From: Dyadobacter sp. SG02
GTDB taxonomy: Bacteria; Bacteroidota; Bacteroidia; Cytophagales; Spirosomataceae
Assembly (NCBI RefSeq): GCF_900109045.1
Contig: NZ_FNYL01000001.1
Location: forward strand, 445,386-509,385
Direction: 5' to 3'
DNA length: 64,000 bases
Within the stretch, counting starts at the first letter, position 1; each line of letters begins with the position of its first letter. The notes below the pieces were generated by a model. The model ran no database searches. It had not been told where the DNA came from and worked only from the letters and a program-made list of their open reading frames with translations. Both the position numbers and the translations under genes were made by a program. Shown here one piece after another: positions 1-9,147 of the stretch.

Positions 1-1
1 C

Positions 2-970
2 GGCCAGACGCCCGATAAGGGTTTTGTCCAGTTTCCCGACTGGCCACGGTATTCCACGGGCTATGCGGCTTTGTTTCATACCATCGGCGTGATGACGGAA
101 ACCCATATGCTGAAACCGTACGATCAGCGCGTGAAATCGACTTATGCCTATTTGCATGGCAATATCAGGTTCCTGGCCGCGCATCGAAAAGCATTGCTAA
201 AACTGCGGAATGAGACAAAAGAAGCCGTTAAAAAGCAGGAAAAATTCGCCATTACCTGGCAGGTCGACAAGTCGAAACAATCCACCATTGCGTTCAAAGG
301 CTATGAACCCGAGTACATTCCGAGCGAAGTAAGCGGGTTACCCAGGCTGCATTACGATCGCTCGAAGCCCTTCACGAAAGAGATTCCCTTCTACGATACC
401 TATGTGCCGCTGGACGAAGTGACGCGGCCCGAGGCATACATTATTCCCCAGGGTTGGCACAACATCATTGCACTCCTTCGGTTGAACGGTGTGCAAGTGA
501 AAGAGCTCGAAAAGGACTCGGAAATGGATGTGGAAACCTATTACATCGAAGACATGGAAACGCCGAAACAGCCATTTGAGGGGCATTACTGGCATACTTC
601 GGTGAAGCTGCGAGTCGAGAAACAAAAGCTGCCGTTCAAAAAAGGCGACTGGGTTGTTCCTGTAAACCAGTCAACGAACCGCTACATCATCGAAACCCTC
701 GAACCGAAAGCGGTGGATTCTTTCTTCAAATGGAATTTCTTTGACACCGTTTTGCAGGCCAAGGAACATTACTCGGGTTATGTTTTTGAGGATCTGGCGG
801 CTGATTTGCTAAAAAAATCACCCGAACTCAAAGCCAGGCTCGACGAGAAACGCAAAGCCGATCCGGCGTTTGCCAAAAACGGCAACGCCCAGCTGGATTT
901 TATTTACCAAAATTCGGGGTACGCGGAAAAGGAATATATGCGCTATCCCGTTTTCCGCGTCGTGAAATGA
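2..970 (+). CDS. M14-family zinc carboxypeptidase, C-terminal part (5' end outside window)
   Basis: The reading frame is open from base 2, so this is the 3' part of a longer gene. A TTG at 71 is only an internal codon. The region around window residues 19-40 contains a MTETHML stretch that resembles the end of an M14 carboxypeptidase catalytic domain, where a TxE-type glutamate acts as general base. The zinc-binding HxxE...H part would lie upstream of the window. The remaining 250 residues look like the accessory C-terminal region of large Bacteroidota M14 proteins (rich in Lys, Glu and aromatics, no membrane segment). The stop at 968-970 abuts the stop of the convergent gene at 971. The family call rests on overall resemblance and is moderately sure; substrate cannot be told. 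Confidence 0.65.
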   Translation, partial: GQTPDKGFVQFPDWPRYSTGYAALFHTIGVMTETHMLKPYDQRVKSTYAYLHGNIRFLAAHRKALLKLRNETKEAVKKQEKFAITWQVDKSKQSTIAFKGYEPEYIPSEVSGLPRLHYDRSKPFTKEIPFYDTYVPLDEVTRPEAYIIPQGWHNIIALLRLNGVQVKELEKDSEMDVETYYIEDMETPKQPFEGHYWHTSVKLRVEKQKLPFKKGDWVVPVNQSTNRYIIETLEPKAVDSFFKWNFFDTVLQAKEHYSGYVFEDLAADLLKKSPELKARLDEKRKADPAFAKNGNAQLDFIYQNSGYAEKEYMRYPVFRVVK

Positions 971-1819
971 TCAGAACCGGAAACCGAGATTGAAATTGAA
1001 TTCACCGGTGATTTCCATCCCTCTGGTGCGGTAAACCTTCGAGTCGAATTTATCGCGGTCGATGTACCGCGGGCCCACGCCGGCATTCAGGCCGATCTGA
1101 AAATGTTTCGTGATCTGAAAGTTGACAAAATTGTTGACGATCATTCCCATCCGGAAGCGTTCCCTTTCCTCGTCGCGGGAGGTATAAACCTGCGTTGTAG
1201 GGTTATAGTCGGTATATTGATACCAATGCTTGCCCACACCCGCGTAAAGCGTAGGACCAACCGCGTAGGTAACACGTTTCTGCCCGAACGGGTAAATCTT
1301 TAAAGTCGGGGAAAAATAATACATCTCGTCATTATCGGTGCTTTCCGAGCCAATCGGGAAGTAATAGCTGTCGGCGACCGTTACTGTAAGTGGTAAAAGC
1401 AGCCCGAAATTGCCGTTTTTATCCAGAATTCTTTCATAGCTGATACCAAAACCGGGACCGCTGTCCAATGCCTTAAATGGCGAGATATCGAACTTGTTTT
1501 TGCCCAATTCCTCATCCTGAACCATCGGTGCATTACGTTCGTGCCCGCGCTCGCCGATGCGTTCGTTACTACGTTCCCGCCGTTTGTCGAACCAGATCGT
1601 CTGTCCGTTTCCGAATTCGATCCGCAACAATTCGTTCTTCCTGATTACGAAATTAGCGGCATTAGCCTCCTGGCTAATCTTGTACAAAACCTTGTCGATA
1701 CCAACTTCGGTCACCTTCCCTTCGATAGTGGAGCCATTTTTGCGGACGAGAACATCCTGTGCGCGAGCGGTGACAAAAAGGAGCGATAATAAGAACGTGA
1801 GAGTAAGAATCCTTCCCAT
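971..1819 (-). CDS. hypothetical envelope protein with signal peptide
   Basis: A protein of 282 residues. I start it at the ATG ending at 1819 because the sequence from there (MGRILTLTFLLSLLFVTARAQ) is a clear signal peptide; the 20 codons upstream do not fit one. After the signal comes a small domain of about 60 residues (KNGSTIEGKV...YKI...I.IEFGNGQ) typical of Bacteroidota envelope proteins. A basic/charged linker follows, then a region of alternating hydrophobic and polar residues with many Tyr/Phe/Gly ending in GEFNFNLGFRF. The terminal aromatic and the alternation suggest an outer-membrane beta-barrel. Function is unknown. A candidate promoter lies at 1847-1879. Convergent with the M14 gene, with no intergenic base. 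Confidence 0.8.
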   Translation of the reverse strand: MGRILTLTFLLSLLFVTARAQDVLVRKNGSTIEGKVTEVGIDKVLYKISQEANAANFVIRKNELLRIEFGNGQTIWFDKRRERSNERIGERGHERNAPMVQDEELGKNKFDISPFKALDSGPGFGISYERILDKNGNFGLLLPLTVTVADSYYFPIGSESTDNDEMYYFSPTLKIYPFGQKRVTYAVGPTLYAGVGKHWYQYTDYNPTTQVYTSRDEERERFRMGMIVNNFVNFQITKHFQIGLNAGVGPRYIDRDKFDSKVYRTRGMEITGEFNFNLGFRF

Positions 1820-1846
1820 AGCGTAGTTGTGTTGATGGCTAATGAT

Positions 1847-1879
1847 CAAATTTAGAGGAATACTGACTATTTTTGCCAA
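1847..1879 (-). promoter_or_regulatory. candidate Bacteroidota sigma-A promoter for the 971-1819 gene
   Basis: On the minus strand TAAATTTG (1854-1847) matches the TANNTTTG -7 element exactly. CTTGG lies 21 bases upstream, close to the TTTG -33 element at its usual spacing. It sits about 28 bases from the chosen start codon, which supports that start. Confidence 0.4.
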
Positions 1880-1999
1880 GTATACTCACTGAACGTTTAA
1901 AAACATACTTCTGTTATACACCTGGCCAGACCGGCCGATTCATATTATGCAGGCTGCGTTTAAAATGGATGATCATCACGCAGCCATTAAAAAGACCAA

Positions 2000-3142
2000 A
2001 TGACATTTCAGGATTTAAAACTCATAGAGCCGATCAAAAAGGCTCTCCAAGAAGAAGGATACACCACTCCCACTCCCATCCAGGCCAAAGCAATTCCGGT
2101 TATTTTAGAAAATAGAGACTTGCTGGGCTGTGCACAGACAGGTACCGGTAAAACCGCCGCTTTTGCGATTCCGATGCTGCAACTGCTGCATGATAACCCG
2201 GTAGGGAAGTTTGAAAAAAGCCGTATCCGTGCATTGATTTTGACCCCTACCCGCGAGCTGGCGATCCAGATCGGCGAGAGCTTCGCTGCCTACGGGCGCC
2301 ACACGCGTGTGCGGCACACCGTTGTTTTCGGTGGTGTAGGTCAAAAACCGCAGACCGACGCATTGCAGAAAGGTGTAGATGTGCTCATCGCCACGCCGGG
2401 CCGCCTGCTCGACCTGATCAACCAGGGCTTCATTAAACTGAACCAGCTGGAATTTTTCGTACTCGACGAAGCCGACCGCATGCTCGACATGGGTTTTGTG
2501 CACGACGTGAAAAAGGTAATTAAACTATTGCCGGCCAAGCGTCAGTCGTTGTTTTTCTCGGCCACGATGCCTCCGGCTATTGTGACTTTGGCGGGTACCA
2601 TTTTGAGAAACCCGTCGAAAGTAGAAGTTACCCCGGTGTCTTCGACGGCCGATACCATTCGCCAATCGGTGTTTTTTGTAGATAAATCAGACAAGAATTC
2701 GCTGTTGCTGCATATCCTGCAAGACGAATCCATTGCAACTGCACTGGTATTTACCCGTACCAAACACGGGGCCGATAAAGTGGTGAAAGTACTGCGCAAG
2801 GCAGGTGTCACTTCGGAGGCCATTCACGGTAATAAGTCGCAGACTGCACGGCAAAATGCATTGAAGAATTTCAAAAGCCAGACTACGCGCGTCCTCGTAG
2901 CGACCGACATCGCTGCCCGCGGTATCGACGTGGATGACCTGACGCATGTGATCAACTACGAAATCCCGAATATCCCCGAGACGTACGTTCACCGCATTGG
3001 TCGTACCGGCCGCGCGGGCGCAAAAGGTATTGCACTGTCGTTCTGCGACAAGGAAGAAAAAACCTATCTCAAAGACATTCACAAGCTGATCGCTAAAAAT
3101 ATCCCGGTGGTGAACGACCATCCGTACGCGCTGGGCAGGTAA
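2000..3142 (+). CDS. rhlE: DEAD-box ATP-dependent RNA helicase, RhlE type
   Basis: A protein of 380 residues that is nearly all helicase core. Motifs are in order: Q motif around residues 3-28, motif I AQTGTGKT (45-52), Ia PTRELA (83-88), Ib TPGR (132-135), II DEAD (156-159), III SAT (187-189). Then come the RecA2 motifs FTRTKHG, ATDIAARGIDV and HRIGRTGRAG. It unwinds short RNA duplexes using ATP, probably in ribosome assembly or RNA decay in the cytoplasm. It lacks the long basic C-terminal tail of many RhlE proteins and ends soon after the core. The rhodanese gene follows 8 bases downstream, so the two are probably cotranscribed. The exact paralogue (RhlE versus another DEAD-box group) is inferred. 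Confidence 0.92.
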   Translation: MTFQDLKLIEPIKKALQEEGYTTPTPIQAKAIPVILENRDLLGCAQTGTGKTAAFAIPMLQLLHDNPVGKFEKSRIRALILTPTRELAIQIGESFAAYGRHTRVRHTVVFGGVGQKPQTDALQKGVDVLIATPGRLLDLINQGFIKLNQLEFFVLDEADRMLDMGFVHDVKKVIKLLPAKRQSLFFSATMPPAIVTLAGTILRNPSKVEVTPVSSTADTIRQSVFFVDKSDKNSLLLHILQDESIATALVFTRTKHGADKVVKVLRKAGVTSEAIHGNKSQTARQNALKNFKSQTTRVLVATDIAARGIDVDDLTHVINYEIPNIPETYVHRIGRTGRAGAKGIALSFCDKEEKTYLKDIHKLIAKNIPVVNDHPYALGR

Positions 3143-3150
3143 TTGGAAGT

Positions 3151-3456
3151 ATGTCAAAGAAAACTTATTCGGACATCGACCTTCCGCAAGCCCTCAGATT
3201 GACCCAAGGCACGGATGCGATACTCGTGGATGTACGCGAAAGCTGGGAATTTGAGGAATTCAATGAGGGAGGGATCAATATCCCGCTGGCGGAGATCCGG
3301 GAAAAACGACCAATGGTGGCGCCATATCAAACGATCGTGGTCATCTGCACGAACGGCGTCCGAAGCAAAGTGGCCGCGATGGATTACTGCCGCGTGCCTG
3401 AATGGGCCGACAAGCAGATTTACCATGTGAAAGGCGGGATTATCGAGTCTGAGTAA
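3151..3456 (+). CDS. single-domain rhodanese-like protein
   Basis: A 101-residue protein consisting of one rhodanese domain (sulphurtransferase fold). The VDVRESWEFEEF stretch (27-38) is the usual substrate-side motif. The active-site loop CTNGVRS places the catalytic cysteine at residue 66 with Arg71 in the CxxxxR pattern, so an active persulphide-carrying enzyme is likely. Substrate and partner are unknown. No signal peptide, so cytoplasmic. It follows the helicase by 8 bases and is followed by a strong bidirectional terminator. Confidence 0.88.
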   Translation: MSKKTYSDIDLPQALRLTQGTDAILVDVRESWEFEEFNEGGINIPLAEIREKRPMVAPYQTIVVICTNGVRSKVAAMDYCRVPEWADKQIYHVKGGIIESE

Positions 3457-3470
3457 TAGAAAGTTTATAT

Positions 3471-3515
3471 AAAAGTAAAGCCTTGCAAGTCGATGATTTG
3501 CAAGGCTTTACTTTT
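3471..3515. terminator. strong bidirectional terminator between rhodanese gene and dapF
   Basis: A perfect 18-bp stem (3471-3488 with 3498-3515) with a 9-base loop. The outer part is A-rich on the left and T-rich on the right, so each strand reads a GC-rich stem followed by a U tract. It lies between two convergent genes. Confidence 0.85.
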
Positions 3516-3529
3516 ATTTTAAAATATCA

Positions 3530-4309
3530 CTAAACTTTCAAAGTGCCCTCAAAAACGCGTACTGCGGGGCCTATGAGGTAAATATCTTTAAACTGGCCTT
3601 CACCGGCATCCTGGTATTCTACTGCGAGTGTTCCGCCGATTGTCTCCACCTGCACCGGCCCTTCCCAGCCCTCGCGTATATGCGCGGATAATGCGCAGGC
3701 GGTCACGCCTGTGCCGCAGGAGAAAGTTTCGTCCTCCACGCCGCGCTCGTACGTGCGCACGCTCAGGTGGTTGTCTTCGATCACTTCCACGAAATTGACG
3801 TTTGTACCACCTTTGGGGCCGTACACCGAACCATAGCGGATCTCGCTACCCACATTCACCACATCGGCCTCATGGATGTCGTCTACGTAAGTCACGTAAT
3901 GCGGTGAGCCGGTATTCATAAAGTCATACTCCTCGTATTGCTCCACGCCACTCACGTTCGACATTTTTAGTCGGATCGTATCGCCTGAAACCGTTGCTTC
4001 GTGTTCGCCGTCGACAGCTATGAATTTAGTACTGTCCCTGAAAAGCCCCAAATCATTGGCAAAACGTACCACACAGCGTCCGCCATTACCGCACATGCTA
4101 CCCTCACCACCATCCGCATTGAAATACACCATACGAAAATCGTAGCCTTCCGCATTTTGAAGCAGAATGAGGCCATCCGAGCCGACGCCGAACCGGCGGT
4201 GGCAGATCGAAGCGATCAGTTCTTTGGAAACCGGGAATTGCAGATCGCGATCGTCGATCATGACGAAATCGTTGCCGGTGCCCTGGTATTTATAAAAAGC
4301 GCTATTCAT
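3530..4309 (-). CDS. dapF: diaminopimelate epimerase
   Basis: A 259-residue cytoplasmic enzyme that interconverts LL- and meso-diaminopimelate, the precursor of lysine and of peptidoglycan cross-links. Both catalytic cysteines are visible: Cys73 in the MCGNGGRC motif and Cys198 in the SCGTG motif. The N-terminal FYKYQGTGNDFVMIDD signature is intact. Length is normal for the family (about 260-280). Convergent with the rhodanese gene. Its upstream side faces the repeat-rich stretch 4310-4499. It is oriented like rplS but separated from it by terminators, so it probably has its own promoter. Confidence 0.96.
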   Translation of the reverse strand: MNSAFYKYQGTGNDFVMIDDRDLQFPVSKELIASICHRRFGVGSDGLILLQNAEGYDFRMVYFNADGGEGSMCGNGGRCVVRFANDLGLFRDSTKFIAVDGEHEATVSGDTIRLKMSNVSGVEQYEEYDFMNTGSPHYVTYVDDIHEADVVNVGSEIRYGSVYGPKGGTNVNFVEVIEDNHLSVRTYERGVEDETFSCGTGVTACALSAHIREGWEGPVQVETIGGTLAVEYQDAGEGQFKDIYLIGPAVRVFEGTLKV

Positions 4310-4326
4310 AAATGTTGGTCGTTAAC

Positions 4327-4388
4327 CGTCAGTTGAAACTGATGGTAATAGATTCGATTCAATCAATTCCCGTCAGTTTCAACTGACG
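4327..4388. repeat. inverted repeat of a 16-base quasi-palindrome upstream of dapF
   Basis: CGTCAGTTGAAACTGA (4327-4342) recurs in inverted orientation as TCAGTTTCAACTGACG (4373-4388). Each copy is itself an imperfect palindrome (TCAGTT...AACTGA). The pair lies just upstream of the dapF start (4309), a position fitting an operator or a structured 5' leader; which of these is not decidable. Confidence 0.6.
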
Positions 4389-4391
4389 TCG

Positions 4392-4443
4392 GGGTTTTGT
4401 TTTTGAGAAAAATCAATATTGATTTTTCTCAAAAACAAAACCC
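4392..4443. repeat. 52-bp perfect palindrome without spacer
   Basis: Two 26-base arms (4392-4417 and 4418-4443) are exact reverse complements with no loop between them; the centre is CAATATTG. It lies between the dapF leader repeat and the rplS terminator. Confidence 0.9.
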
Positions 4444-4467
4444 TGCAAGAAAAATTCGCTTGCAGGG
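4441..4467 (-). terminator. rplS terminator
   Basis: Stem CCCTGCAAG (4441-4449) pairs with CTTGCAGGG (4459-4467) around a 9-base loop. On the minus strand it is followed by a T-rich run formed by the adjoining palindrome. It also has TTTTA on the plus side and might act in both directions. Confidence 0.75.
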
Positions 4468-4499
4468 TTTTAAAATTTCGTGCCCGAAGGTCTTTTGGA

Positions 4500-4862
4500 C
4501 TACTTCGTGGTTTTAAGCTCTTTAATACGAGCGGCTTTACCCTGACGGCCACGCAAGAAGAACAGACGTGAACGACGTACCTTACCGCGACGAATCAATT
4601 CGATTTTCGCGATGCTTGGTGAAAGGATTGGGAAAACACGCTCAACACCGATACCATTTGAAATTTTACGTACTGTAAAAGTTTCGCCAGCTCCGCTGAT
4701 GTTACGACGCTGCATAACAGTACCCTGGAACTGCTGGATACGCTCTTTGTTACCTTCACGGATTTTCACGTGAACGTTGATCGTGTCGCCTGATTTGAAA
4801 TCAGGATACTCGGATTTACGATTTTCAATCGTAGCTTCTACGAGTTTAATAAGTTCGCTCAT
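4500..4862 (-). CDS. rplS: 50S ribosomal protein L19
   Basis: From the ATG at 4862 ([16 protein letters not shown]) the product is 120 residues, the normal size of bL19. The open frame continues 66 codons further upstream, but that extension has no homologous look and is not part of the gene. Diagnostic features are the [19 protein letters not shown] core and the basic C-terminal half with [22 protein letters not shown]19 sits at the 30S-50S interface of the ribosome. The gene is monocistronic here, unlike the common rpsP-rimM-trmD-rplS order, and has its own terminator. Confidence 0.97.
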   Translation of the reverse strand: MSELIKLVEATIENRKSEYPDFKSGDTINVHVKIREGNKERIQQFQGTVMQRRNISGAGETFTVRKISNGIGVERVFPILSPSIAKIELIRRGKVRRSRLFFLRGRQGKAARIKELKTTK

Positions 4863-5003
4863 GACGAGTGATTTTATGGATTTAAAATGATAGCTTGCTC
4901 CCAGCGGATGGGGTGACGCCCCTTCATTCAAAACAGCTTTTGAGAAAACGAGTGCAAATCTAGCACTATTTTTTTGCATGTAAAAGCTTTTCTCGCGACT
5001 ATC

Positions 5004-6485
5004 ATGAAGATTTTCAATGTAGAACAGATCCGGGCGATGGACGCCTACACGATCGCTCACGAACCTATTGCTTCCATCGACCTCATGGAGCGCGCTTCAC
5101 AAGCATTTGTACGCTGGTTTTGTAATCAATATGTAAATACCCGCCCGATCGCCGTCTTTTGCGGCAAGGGCAACAACGGCGGCGACGGCCTGGCGATCGC
5201 CCGCATTCTGAGCAGTCGCAGCTACGATGTGCAGGTTTTTATCGTCGAATATACTTCGAATGAGGCAGACGATTTCCGCCAGAACCTTTCGCGGCTCGGC
5301 AATCACCTTACGCCACACCGCATTCAGTCCGAAAACGATCTTCCGCAATTATCCAACCAGGTCGTCTGCATTGATGCATTACTCGGCTCCGGCCTTTCCC
5401 GCCCGGTGGATGGTTTGCTGGGCCTGGTTATAACCCATTTAAATACGCTGTCCTGCAAGCTCGTCTCAGTCGACATTGCAAGCGGGCTTTATACCGACCA
5501 GCCCAATAACTCTTCCGACATTATCATCAAACCCAGGTATACCATCACATTTCAATTGCCGAAACTCGCATTTCTGCTTCCTCAGAATGCCGAATATGTA
5601 GGTGATTGGAATGTTGTGGATATTGCGCTCAGCCCTGAATACATTGCCGGCACCAGCACGCCCTACTATTTCACCGACAAGTCCGAAGCCGAAAAACGCA
5701 TTAAATCCCGGCAGAAATTCTCGCACAAAGGCACCTATGGTCACGCGATCATCATCGCCGGAAGCTTTGGCAAGATGGGCGCTGCGGTTCTTTCAGGCAA
5801 GGCCTGTCTGCGCTCGGGCGTGGGGCTGCTCACGATGCACGTGCCTGCATGCGGGTACGAGATCAGCCAGGTATCCGTTCCGGAGGCGATGGCGACTGTG
5901 GATGACTCGGAGAAATACATTAGCAAGGTTCCGGATCTCGCGTCGGCTACGGCCATCGGGATCGGGCCAGGCATCGGGCAGGATGCGGCCACAGTGAAAG
6001 TGTTGGAAAAAATACTGGAACAAGCCAAAGTACCCATCATTATCGATGCGGATGCATTGAATATCCTGTCAACCAACCGGCATTTGCTTTACAAACTACC
6101 GGAGAACACGATCCTCACCCCGCATCCCAAGGAATTTCAAAGGCTGACAGGTGAAAGTACTGATGAATACGAACGGCTGGAAAAAGCCCGGGCATTTGCT
6201 GCCAAATACAAGGCCATTATTTGTCTGAAAGGGGCTAATACGGCCGTCGTTCTGCCCAATGGCGAAGTCCATTTCAACTCGACCGGCAATCCGGGAATGG
6301 CAACAGGCGGCACCGGCGATGTACTTACCGGCATTATCACCAGTCTGCTCGCCCAAAAATACGACCCGGCCGATGCCGCAATATTAGGCGTTTATCAACA
6401 CGGCCTCGCCGGCGACCGCGCCGCAGAAGCACGCGGACAAACGGCACTGATCGCGTCAGATGTGGTGGAGCATTTGGGTTGGTAA
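5004..6485 (+). CDS. nnr: bifunctional NAD(P)H-hydrate epimerase / ADP-dependent NAD(P)H-hydrate dehydratase
   Basis: A 493-residue fusion starting at the ATG at 5004 ([13 protein letters not shown]). Residues 1 to about 205 form the YjeF_N epimerase domain, with [14 protein letters not shown] at 54-67. Residues from about 225 form the ribokinase-like dehydratase domain, with its GTGDVLTG motif near residue 440. The protein repairs damaged NAD(P)HX: the first domain equilibrates the R and S epimers, the second dehydrates the S form using ADP. This is a cytoplasmic metabolite-repair enzyme of full length. It is divergent from rplS and convergent with feoB, whose stop lies 9 bases away. Confidence 0.95.
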   Translation: MKIFNVEQIRAMDAYTIAHEPIASIDLMERASQAFVRWFCNQYVNTRPIAVFCGKGNNGGDGLAIARILSSRSYDVQVFIVEYTSNEADDFRQNLSRLGNHLTPHRIQSENDLPQLSNQVVCIDALLGSGLSRPVDGLLGLVITHLNTLSCKLVSVDIASGLYTDQPNNSSDIIIKPRYTITFQLPKLAFLLPQNAEYVGDWNVVDIALSPEYIAGTSTPYYFTDKSEAEKRIKSRQKFSHKGTYGHAIIIAGSFGKMGAAVLSGKACLRSGVGLLTMHVPACGYEISQVSVPEAMATVDDSEKYISKVPDLASATAIGIGPGIGQDAATVKVLEKILEQAKVPIIIDADALNILSTNRHLLYKLPENTILTPHPKEFQRLTGESTDEYERLEKARAFAAKYKAIICLKGANTAVVLPNGEVHFNSTGNPGMATGGTGDVLTGIITSLLAQKYDPADAAILGVYQHGLAGDRAAEARGQTALIASDVVEHLGW

Positions 6486-6494
6486 CTCGCTTGA

Positions 6495-8630
6495 TTAACT
6501 CAATACCTGATAAACTACAAACGCCGAAACATAAGCCAGTGCGGTGAGGTAGGCGAGCTGGATCATGGGCCATTTCCAGCCGTGTGTTTCGCGGTAGACC
6601 ACGGCGATGGTACTCATACACATCATCGCGAATACATAGAATATCAATAATGAATAGCAGACGGCAGGCGTGAACATCTGCCCGCCGGTTTCAGGGTTCT
6701 TTTCCTGAATGAGTCTTTGTTTTACTGTGAGCACATCTTCCGTATCGCCGCTGATGCTGTAAATCGTCGCCATTGTCCCAACGAATACCTCGCGGGCAGC
6801 GAACGATGCAAGCAATGCAATACCGATCTTCCAGTCATAGCCAATCGGTTTGATAACCGGCTCGATGAAACGGCCAAACTGACCAGCATAGGAGCTTTCC
6901 AGTCTTGCGGATGCTACTGCTGCATCAATTTCTTCTTGCGCCGCCGCATTCATGGAGGTAACCACCTGCTGTTCGGCAACATCCATACTATCGCCGGGGC
7001 CGTAGGAAGCCAATACCCAAAGGATAATGGAAATCGCCATGATAACCTTACCTGCTTCGAGCACGAAGGATTTCACACTTTCATACATCGTATACCCTAC
7101 GTGCCCCCAGCGCGGCAGCTTGTAGGAAGGCATTTCGAGCATAAAATAGCTCGGCTCTTTTCTTGGAATAAACAATGACAGGAGCCAGGCTGAGCCCAAT
7201 GCGCCCAGTAAGCCAAGCAGGTAAAGGCCAAAGAGTACCAATCCCTGCACATTGAATATGCCCAACACTTTCGTTTCGGGGACCACAACGGCAATGAGGA
7301 TCGCGTAGATGGGCAGGCGCGCGGAGCAACTCATTAACGGGGTTACCAGAATGGTGAGCAGGCGCTCGTAACGGCTGCTGATGCTGCGGGTGGTCATGAT
7401 CGCCGGAACGGCGCAGGCTACGCCTGAAATAAGCGGTACCACACTACGACCATTGAGTCCGAAACGGCGCATGAGCTTGTCCATAATCACCATCACACGG
7501 GCCATGTAACCCGATTCTTCCAGAATGGCGACCAATGCAAAAAGGATCGCGATTTGCGGAATAAATATAATGATGCCGCCGATACCGGCCATGACACCGT
7601 CCGTAAGAAGGTCGTTAAGCACACCCGGGGGCAATGCGCCTTTCACCCATTCGATCGCGGCGGCCGTACCGGCGTCGATCATGTCCATCGGGTACGAGGC
7701 CCACGCGAAAATGGCCTGAAATACGACCAGCAGTACCAATGCAAATGTGACGTACCCCCAAACCCGGTGCAGGAGAATGCTGTCCAGTTTACGCGTCCAG
7801 TAAGGTTGCTCGGTAACGCCCTCGGATTTGACGGCTTTGGAAACAATCGGCTTGATCTTCTCGTACCGGGCGATCGTCTCGTTTGCGAGGAAGTTGTTTT
7901 CGTCGAAGCCATATTTCTCGATCAAAGCGTCGAGTTTGGCGCGTACAGGCTGTTCGAGAAAGGAGAAATTATCGTGCTGACAAACGTATTGCAATGCAAC
8001 ATAATCATTGTCGAGCTGGTGGATTTCCTTCACCTCGTTGATCAGCCCTATTTCATTCTCTTTCGGTGTATAAAAATATTGCAAAACAGGTTTCTCTGTC
8101 CGTTCGACAACCTGTTTCACAGCTTCCTTCAACCCCTTTGTCCCCTCGCCTGTACGCGCATTGATGCGTACGACGGGCACATTGAGTTGCATGGCCAGTT
8201 GCACGGCATTCACGGTCAGGTTCATGCTTTCGGCTACGTCGAGCATATTCAATGCCAGCACGCTCGGGATGCCAAGGTCGTTGATTTCGGTAAAAAGGAG
8301 CAGGTTTCTTTGCAGGTTGGAAGCATCGGCGACGATCACCACCACGTCCGGAAAATCAGGGTGTTTAGGGTTGGCGAGGATGTCCATGACCACGGTTTCA
8401 TCCTTCGATTTAGGATAAATACTATATGTACCCGGCAAATCGACCAGCGTCACCTGTGCCTCGTCGTGCCCGTTGGCACCGGCAATGCGGAATGTCCCTG
8501 ATTTCTTCTCGACCGTCACCCCCGGGAAATTGCCCGTTTTCTGGCGCATTCCGGTGAGTGCGTTAAATAGCGTAGACTTGCCGGCATTCGGGTTACCTAC
8601 CAGCGCAACTTTAATATTTCCCTGTTTCAA
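6495..8630 (-). CDS. feoB: ferrous iron transport GTPase-permease FeoB
   Basis: A 711-residue inner-membrane protein that takes up Fe(II). The N-terminal G domain has G1 GNPNAGKS (12-19), G3 DLPG (64-67) and G4 NMLD (128-131). The regulatory helical domain follows to about residue 280. The membrane part has the paired gating halves expected of FeoB, including repeated CAVPA and CSARLP motifs that hold conserved cysteines. It lies 28 bases downstream of feoA on the same strand, so the two form a feoAB operon. No feoC is seen. Expression is likely iron-controlled, but I could not identify a Fur box with confidence. Confidence 0.96.
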   Translation of the reverse strand: MKQGNIKVALVGNPNAGKSTLFNALTGMRQKTGNFPGVTVEKKSGTFRIAGANGHDEAQVTLVDLPGTYSIYPKSKDETVVMDILANPKHPDFPDVVVIVADASNLQRNLLLFTEINDLGIPSVLALNMLDVAESMNLTVNAVQLAMQLNVPVVRINARTGEGTKGLKEAVKQVVERTEKPVLQYFYTPKENEIGLINEVKEIHQLDNDYVALQYVCQHDNFSFLEQPVRAKLDALIEKYGFDENNFLANETIARYEKIKPIVSKAVKSEGVTEQPYWTRKLDSILLHRVWGYVTFALVLLVVFQAIFAWASYPMDMIDAGTAAAIEWVKGALPPGVLNDLLTDGVMAGIGGIIIFIPQIAILFALVAILEESGYMARVMVIMDKLMRRFGLNGRSVVPLISGVACAVPAIMTTRSISSRYERLLTILVTPLMSCSARLPIYAILIAVVVPETKVLGIFNVQGLVLFGLYLLGLLGALGSAWLLSLFIPRKEPSYFMLEMPSYKLPRWGHVGYTMYESVKSFVLEAGKVIMAISIILWVLASYGPGDSMDVAEQQVVTSMNAAAQEEIDAAVASARLESSYAGQFGRFIEPVIKPIGYDWKIGIALLASFAAREVFVGTMATIYSISGDTEDVLTVKQRLIQEKNPETGGQMFTPAVCYSLLIFYVFAMMCMSTIAVVYRETHGWKWPMIQLAYLTALAYVSAFVVYQVLS

Positions 8631-8658
8631 TGGAGAGGCTGTATGCGGAACGCAATCT

Positions 8659-8907
8659 TTACTCTAATTCAATCACTGCGGCTTCGTTCAAACGCAAAGA
8701 CAGGCTGTAATTGCCGCCCACGTTGATGCAGATCGGGTCACCGAAAGGCGCAATCGCATCCAGCCGTACTTCGCAACCCGGCAAACAGCCCATTTCGAGC
8801 AGTTTAAGGGACATTGCACGGTCTGTAAATGATTTGATTATGCCTTTTTCACCCTTTTTAAGGTGGGAAACGGTACGAGCCGACATACGTTCCTTATTTA
8901 GATTCAT
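8659..8907 (-). CDS. feoA: ferrous iron transport protein FeoA
   Basis: An 82-residue SH3-like cytoplasmic protein needed for FeoB function. The KKGEKGIIKSF, LLEMGCLPGCEV and LRLNEAAVIELE blocks are the family pattern. Two ATG starts are possible: 8907, and 8886 (MSARTVSHLKKGEKG). The candidate promoter at 8921-8951 would leave only about 8 bases of leader for the first but about 29 for the second, so the shorter 75-residue form is a real alternative. First gene of feoAB. Confidence 0.92.
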   Translation of the reverse strand: MNLNKERMSARTVSHLKKGEKGIIKSFTDRAMSLKLLEMGCLPGCEVRLDAIAPFGDPICINVGGNYSLSLRLNEAAVIELE

Positions 8908-8920
8908 TTTATTTAAAGTA

Positions 8921-8951
8921 CAAATAAAGCACTATCAGACGGTAAATCAAA
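8921..8951 (-). promoter_or_regulatory. candidate promoter of feoAB
   Basis: On the minus strand TTTG (8951-8948) is followed after 19 bases by TTTATTTG (8928-8921). This gives a -33 element at the usual Bacteroidota spacing and a -7 element with one mismatch to TANNTTTG. Confidence 0.45.
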
Positions 8952-9034
8952 CTTTACTTCCCCTAATGTGCCTGCCGTTCGCCAAATCATTCAAAATCCT
9001 GATCGTTTTATTATTTCCCTCCGGCTTTGTGTCG

Positions 9035-9042
9035 TACTTTTG
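9035..9042 (+). promoter_or_regulatory. candidate -7 element of the ccm operon
   Basis: TACTTTTG matches TANNTTTG exactly and lies 105 bases before ccmB, the first gene of the cytochrome c maturation operon. No good TTTG is found at the -33 position, so the call is weak. Confidence 0.3.
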
Positions 9043-9147
9043 CAGCACGAAACCAGGTACCGAAGCCGGAAAAAAGCGACGCTGGTTACAATCAACAAGT
9101 AAATCGTAAGCCGAGGGCCTCTTGCCCGAAGCCGACACCATATCACC

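Noticed and set aside
4863-5060. N-terminal extension of rplS
   Set aside because: The family starts at MSEL (4862); the extension has no homologous look and reaches into the divergent gene's leader.
7554-8501. 315-codon open frame opposite feoB
   Set aside because: Antisense shadow of the FeoB G domain and linker; His- and Val-rich without family.
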